This document shows positions 6,331-7,632 of a stretch of DNA of 7,632 nt, piece after piece. The DNA is from Acidobacteriota bacterium (GTDB taxonomy: Bacteria; Acidobacteriota; Blastocatellia; Pyrinomonadales; Pyrinomonadaceae). The stretch's first letter is position 1; every line of letters starts with the position of its first letter. The notes under the pieces were generated by a model that worked only from the letters and a program-made list of their open reading frames with translations, was not told the origin of the DNA and ran no database searches. The position numbers were made by a program, and so were the translations under genes. The stretch is from positions 1 through 7,632 of the forward strand of contig JAHEEZ010000177.1 of the NCBI GenBank assembly GCA_024640445.1, read 5' to 3'.

Positions 6331-6336
6331 CTCAAT

Positions 6337-7632
6337 ATGTCTAAGGTTTTGATTTGTGCGGTTCAATGGATTTTGTTGCTTTCTATCATTCCTGGAATCG
6401 GCGTTGGCCAGGAGAGGGGAACGCAGTCGGAGACCGGAGAACGTCTGGCTATAACAAATGTAAGCGTTCTGCCAATGGACAGCGAGCGGGTGCTTACCGG
6501 ACAAACGGTGCTTATTGAAAATGGCCGCATCGTTCGAATTGATTCAACTTCGAAACTTAGACTTTCGGATGAAGTGAAAATAATCGACGGAACCGGCAGG
6601 TTCTTGATTCCGGGGCTTGCGGATATGCATGTTCATCTTCGTTATACTGAGGAAGCCCTAAGCTACCTGATTTACGGGGTCACTACGATCATGCACTTTG
6701 GCGGTTCAGAACAGCGGGGAGCGGACAATCTGGAACTTCGAAAAAGTGTTGAGAATGGCTCCGTGTTCGGCCCACAGATCTTCACAACGAACACGATATT
6801 CCGAGGCGGTCAGGAACCCGAAGAAGTAAGGGAGCGAGTAAGAAGACTCAAAGCCGAAGGGTACGATTTCGCAAAAATTTACAACGGTGTCACGCTGACG
6901 GAATTCGACGCGATAAAGGATGAGGGGGCGAAACAAAGTATACCGATCTTCGGCCATATACCACGGGGGTTCGACCCAATATATTCTTTGTCGCACGGAC
7001 AAAGAATGGTGGCCCACACTGAAGAGCTGTTCTTTACCTATTTCAAAGGCCCGCGTGCGACCAATAATATGGATCGCAACTATCGTCCGGATCTCAGCCT
7101 GGTCCCGGAATTGATCTCGGTCCTTAAGAAGAACGAGGTGGCAGTAACACCCGCACTTGGATTTACTTACCTAAACTTCCGGCAGTGGGACGGAAACGAT
7201 AATATCTGGGACAGTTCTGAATTCCGATATCTTCACCCAAACACTCTTAGTGACTGGCAGCGAAGCAATGTTCTGGCGCGTCGTTCCGATCTTGAGAACT
7301 TTATCTTCCGCGGACAAATAAAATATGGCCTTCTGCAGGAACTGACCCGGGAATTTCAAAAAGCGGGTATTCTGCAGCTATTGGGTACGGATGCAAGCGT
7401 TGTCGGAATCTATCCGGGACGGTCGGCGCATACGGAGTTAACGGAGTTTGTAAAAGCCGGTTTGAGTAATTTTGAGGCGTTGTCAATAGCAACACGAAAC
7501 GCGGGAGAGTTCGTTAGAAGGGAGATCGATCGCGATTCCAGATTCGGAATGGTCAAAGAAGGCTACCGGGCAGACCTGCTTCTTCTAGAAGGGAATCCGT
7601 TTCAAAATATTCACAATGTTCGGAAGATTGTC
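6337..7632 (+). CDS. Exported metal-dependent amidohydrolase, C-terminus cut off
   Basis: Member of the amidohydrolase superfamily, imidazolonepropionase/prolidase-like branch (COG1228 type). These enzymes hydrolyse C-N bonds in cyclic amides or Xaa-Pro-type dipeptides using one or two metal ions. The window holds 432 residues with no stop. Residues 1-24 look like a Sec signal peptide (Lys3, hydrophobic 4-20, possible cleavage after GVG), so it probably acts outside the cytoplasm. The N-terminal beta-sandwich strand (about 37-92) leads into IPGLADMHVHL with His98 and His100. Further predicted metal ligands are Lys180 (AKIY, probably carboxylated), His207 (FGHIP), His227 (VAHTEE) and Asp352 (GTDA), a complete set for a binuclear enzyme. 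GYRADLLLLEGNP (409-421) is the usual closing motif, so perhaps only a few dozen residues are missing. Substrate cannot be assigned. It is divergent from the kinase genes. Confidence 0.93.
   Translation, partial: MSKVLICAVQWILLLSIIPGIGVGQERGTQSETGERLAITNVSVLPMDSERVLTGQTVLIENGRIVRIDSTSKLRLSDEVKIIDGTGRFLIPGLADMHVHLRYTEEALSYLIYGVTTIMHFGGSEQRGADNLELRKSVENGSVFGPQIFTTNTIFRGGQEPEEVRERVRRLKAEGYDFAKIYNGVTLTEFDAIKDEGAKQSIPIFGHIPRGFDPIYSLSHGQRMVAHTEELFFTYFKGPRATNNMDRNYRPDLSLVPELISVLKKNEVAVTPALGFTYLNFRQWDGNDNIWDSSEFRYLHPNTLSDWQRSNVLARRSDLENFIFRGQIKYGLLQELTREFQKAGILQLLGTDASVVGIYPGRSAHTELTEFVKAGLSNFEALSIATRNAGEFVRREIDRDSRFGMVKEGYRADLLLLEGNPFQNIHNVRKIV

Larger units (their letters stand above)
5709..6336. 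other. Divergent intergenic region between K3 and the amidohydrolase
   Basis: These 628 nt separate two divergent genes and should hold both promoters. It contains a candidate minus-strand promoter, a short inverted repeat, an imperfect stem (TTCGGGC at 5956-5962 against GCCCGGAA at 5979-5986, one bulge) and one doubtful minus-strand ORF at 6006-6218. No strong sigma-70-type promoter was found for the plus-strand gene: TAGAAT at 6268-6273 is a possible -10 box but lacks a -35 partner. No RNA gene, mobile element or recognisable protein remnant was identified. Confidence 0.6.

Noticed and set aside
6706..7017. Minus-strand open frame of 103 codons
   Set aside because: It is antisense to the amidohydrolase, whose active-site motifs run through this stretch.

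Overview
The window looks like chromosomal DNA of a soil-type Acidobacteriota, most likely class Blastocatellia. This is an inference from family knowledge: runs of eukaryotic-type Ser/Thr kinases that open with an ISHYKIL...GKGGMGEVYLAEDTKLDR signature and continue into a TolB/FlgO-like domain plus TPRs are characteristic of that phylum. No rRNA, tRNA, CRISPR array, transposase or phage gene was seen.

Layout. Bases 1-5708 hold three paralogous kinase genes, all on the minus strand, transcribed from high to low coordinates: K3 (5708-3252, 818 aa), K2 (3248-711, 845 aa) and K1 (586 to beyond base 1; only the kinase-domain start is present). K3 and K2 are separated by 3 nt and lie in the same frame (TAG AAT ATG). 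K2 and K1 are separated by 124 nt that carry a heptamer repeat ending a few bases from the K1 start codon. Bases 5709-6336 are a divergent intergenic region with a candidate minus-strand promoter, a 6-bp inverted repeat next to its expected start point, and a doubtful short ORF. From 6337 to the window end, on the plus strand, is an exported metal-dependent amidohydrolase lacking only its C-terminal end.

How the parts work together. Each full-length kinase reads as a single-pass membrane receptor: an N-terminal cytoplasmic catalytic domain with all key residues, a divergent linker, one transmembrane helix with lysines on its N-terminal side, then a TolB-like domain and a TPR superhelix that should face the periplasm. 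The close spacing suggests K3 and K2 are co-expressed, so they may sense or signal together. The amidohydrolase is divergently placed, and nothing in the sequence shows that it is functionally linked to the kinases.

The main oddities are: the base composition of K3 (clearly AT-richer) against K2/K1; mosaic similarity among the three kinase domains; heptamer repeats occupying the K1 translation-initiation region; the in-frame TAG junction; and GACGTT half-sites around the candidate operon promoter. I see no convincing wholly new system. The window is best described as an expanded sensor-kinase array with some unusual junctions.
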